A DNA stretch of 64,000 bases, from the NCBI GenBank assembly GCA_016707205.1, contig JADJHZ010000006.1:62001-126000 (forward strand). The letters are read 5' to 3'. This DNA comes from Haliscomenobacter sp. GTDB taxonomy: Bacteria; Bacteroidota; Bacteroidia; Chitinophagales; Saprospiraceae. The stretch's first letter is position 1. Each line of letters begins with the position of its first letter. The notes under the pieces are model-generated. The model did not search any database and was not told where the DNA came from. It saw only the letters and a program-made list of their open reading frames with translations. Positions 62,415 to 64,000 of this stretch are shown here, one piece after another. The position numbers and the translations under genes were made by a program.

Positions 62415-63928
62415 GCCTTTCCATCTAGTTTTCCATCAAACCATTGGCACACCATGGATTCTTCGAAACCCAAGGCGCTCTGATGGTGAAATTCGTTCGT
62501 ATGCGGGTTGTACACATAGTCTTTTCCCCATTCTTTATAGTGCTGGGCCAATGCCTCCAGCGCATTCAGAATCGAATCGACCTCCCCATTGGTCATAATA
62601 GGATGAATAGACATCCGGATCCAGCCCGGCTTTTCGGACAAGTCCCCATGCGTGATTTTATCGGTAATGGCGTCGGATTGTTCTTGCGACACATGAAGCA
62701 GGTAATGCCCGTACGTGCCGGCACAAGAACATCCGCCCCGCATTTGAATTCCAAAACGGTCGTTGAGCAGCCTAACCCCCAGATTGTAATGAAGCCCGTC
62801 GATATAGAAAGAGATTACCCCCAAACGCTTTCGGTGCTCCCCTGCCAAAACGCGCAGGTTAGGTATCCGGTCCAGGCGCTCCCAGATCCGGTGCAGCAAT
62901 TCCTCTTCCCGGGCATGGATCTGGCGCACGCCCATTTGCTCCTTGAGTTGAATCGCAAGAGCCACTTTAATCGTTTGGAGAAACGCCGGGGTGCCGCCAT
63001 CCTCCCGGGCCTCAATTTCGTCGATGTATTTATGCCCTCCCCAGGGGTTAGTCCAGTCGACCGTTCCGCCGCCGGGATTATCCGGGACCTGGTTTTTGTA
63101 TAGTTTGGGGTCAAAAATCAGGATTCCCGCAGCGCCGGGGCCTCCCAGAAATTTATGGGGGGAAAAATAGATCGCATCCAGGTGTTGCCCTTCTTTTTCC
63201 GGGCGCATGGAAATCGGGATATACGGCGCCGAACAGGCAAAGTCCACAAAACAAAGCCCTCCATGGCGGTGCATGATCTCTGCTACTTCGTGATAAGGGG
63301 TTTGAATCCCCGTCACGTTCGAACAGGAAGTGATGGCAGCAATTTTATGCTCCCGGTTTTTATGCTTTTCCAGCAAGCGTTCTAAATCCATCAGATCAAC
63401 CAGCCCTTGCGCGTTCGGGGCAATGACCTCCAGATCGGCGATAGTCTCCAGCCAGCTTGTTTGGTTGGAGTGGTGCTCCATATGGGTGACGAAAACGACC
63501 GGCCGCTCATAATCGGGCAACCGGACAAAATCCCGATGGCGTTCGTGAACCTTCAACCCCAGGATCCGCTGGAACTTATTGACCACCCCGGTCATGCCGG
63601 AGTTGGAAGCGATCAACACATCCTCTTTACGAGCGCCGACGTGGGCTTTGATGATATCTTTGGCCCGGTGGTAGGCCATCGTCATAGAACTCCCGGTAAC
63701 GGTAGTTTCCGTATGGGTATTGCCGACAAACGGACCGATTTCCCGGGAAAGGCGGGTCTCGATGGGTTCATACAGCCGGCCGCTTGCCGTCCAGTCGGCG
63801 TATAGGATCTTTTTTTCTCCATACGGCGAAGGAAACGTTTGATCAATACCTACCACGTTGCGGCGAAATTGGTCAAAGTAGGATTCCAGCGAAGTTTTGG
63901 ATCGGGTTGGAACGAGAATGGACGACAT
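62411..63928 (-). CDS. Class-V aminotransferase-fold PLP enzyme
   Basis: A 505-residue PLP enzyme related to cysteine desulfurases and SufS. Start at 63928 (MSSILVPTRSKT); upstream codons run toward the window edge without support. Visible: YADWTASGRLYEPIE, NTHTETTVTG, MEHHSNQTSW (family His), VDFACSAPYIPI, the PLP Lys259 in FSPHKFLGGPG, EAREDGGTPAFLQTIK, and RGGCSCAGTYGHYLL near residue 420, with Cys residues where desulfurases have the catalytic Cys loop. It is longer than IscS by about 120 residues. A desulfurase is plausible but unproven. It is translationally linked to the desulfurase by an ATGA overlap. Confidence 0.82.
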   Translation of the reverse strand: MSSILVPTRSKTSLESYFDQFRRNVVGIDQTFPSPYGEKKILYADWTASGRLYEPIETRLSREIGPFVGNTHTETTVTGSSMTMAYHRAKDIIKAHVGARKEDVLIASNSGMTGVVNKFQRILGLKVHERHRDFVRLPDYERPVVFVTHMEHHSNQTSWLETIADLEVIAPNAQGLVDLMDLERLLEKHKNREHKIAAITSCSNVTGIQTPYHEVAEIMHRHGGLCFVDFACSAPYIPISMRPEKEGQHLDAIYFSPHKFLGGPGAAGILIFDPKLYKNQVPDNPGGGTVDWTNPWGGHKYIDEIEAREDGGTPAFLQTIKVALAIQLKEQMGVRQIHAREEELLHRIWERLDRIPNLRVLAGEHRKRLGVISFYIDGLHYNLGVRLLNDRFGIQMRGGCSCAGTYGHYLLHVSQEQSDAITDKITHGDLSEKPGWIRMSIHPIMTNGEVDSILNALEALAQHYKEWGKDYVYNPHTNEFHHQSALGFEESMVCQWFDGKLDGKA

Positions 63929-64000
63929 AGAACGTTGGTTTATTGGATAAGGAGATAACCGCTTTTCCGGATGGAACATCCGGGGAACCATCCCGGATTT

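Overview
The window looks like a chromosomal segment of a Bacteroidota bacterium, probably of the Saprospiria type (the rank is a guess). The evidence is SprB-type repeats on a surface protein, promoters of the Bacteroidota form TTTG-N19-TAnnTTTG, almost no Shine-Dalgarno sites, moderate GC content, and family choices typical of that phylum (DUF5117-like zincin, WbqC, short DciA beside recF, TPR protein beside ribH). I see no rRNA, tRNA, insertion sequence, phage or CRISPR array. Most genes are housekeeping or envelope genes.

Layout. 1-4227: the 3' part of an alpha-2-macroglobulin. 4.3-8 kb, minus strand: metallo-beta-lactamase-fold hydrolase, ribH, a membrane TPR protein and pdhA. 8-11 kb, plus: recF, a serine beta-lactamase-like gene and dciA, a DNA replication neighbourhood. 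11-16.5 kb: a subtilase, a methyltransferase and a double-AAA CbbX-like ATPase with a repeated N-terminal domain. 16.6-18.8 kb, plus: ferredoxin, iscX, kdsC and a UbiA prenyltransferase. 19-29.8 kb, plus: large exported proteins (BNR propeller, propeller-SprB-OmpA fusion, zincin metalloprotease) with osmC between them. 29.9-32.9 kb: Ldh-family dehydrogenase, a YegS-like lipid kinase, a candidate small RNA and lolD. 33-38 kb: a long TPR protein and an outer-membrane barrel. 38-46 kb: a small HTH protein, trmN6, a Pif1-like helicase, a 46-residue membrane protein, a second beta-lactamase-like gene, wbqC, and a dynamin-like GTPase followed by a TM2-TPR-SHOCT protein. 46-59 kb: AlkD-like protein, hypotheticals, rarA, alkaline phosphatase, acyl-CoA dehydrogenase, phosphoesterase, a catalytically dead papain-like protein, acyl-CoA carboxylase and an aminotransferase. 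59-64 kb: oligopeptidase B and two overlapping class-V PLP enzymes, one of them an IscS/NifS-type cysteine desulfurase.

Two window-wide signals stand out. First, at least eight intergenic spacers carry degenerate arrays of 7-nt (sometimes 8-nt) units. The register is kept while the unit sequence drifts, and most form inverted pairs; they touch stop codons on one side and start codons on the other. Second, five genes (TPR protein near ribH, lolD, beta-lactamase 2, TM2 protein, cysteine desulfurase) are each broken by a one-base shift. Most lie in or beside short homopolymers and leave intact family sequence on both sides, so base-calling or assembly error is likelier than gene decay. I annotate these as whole genes.
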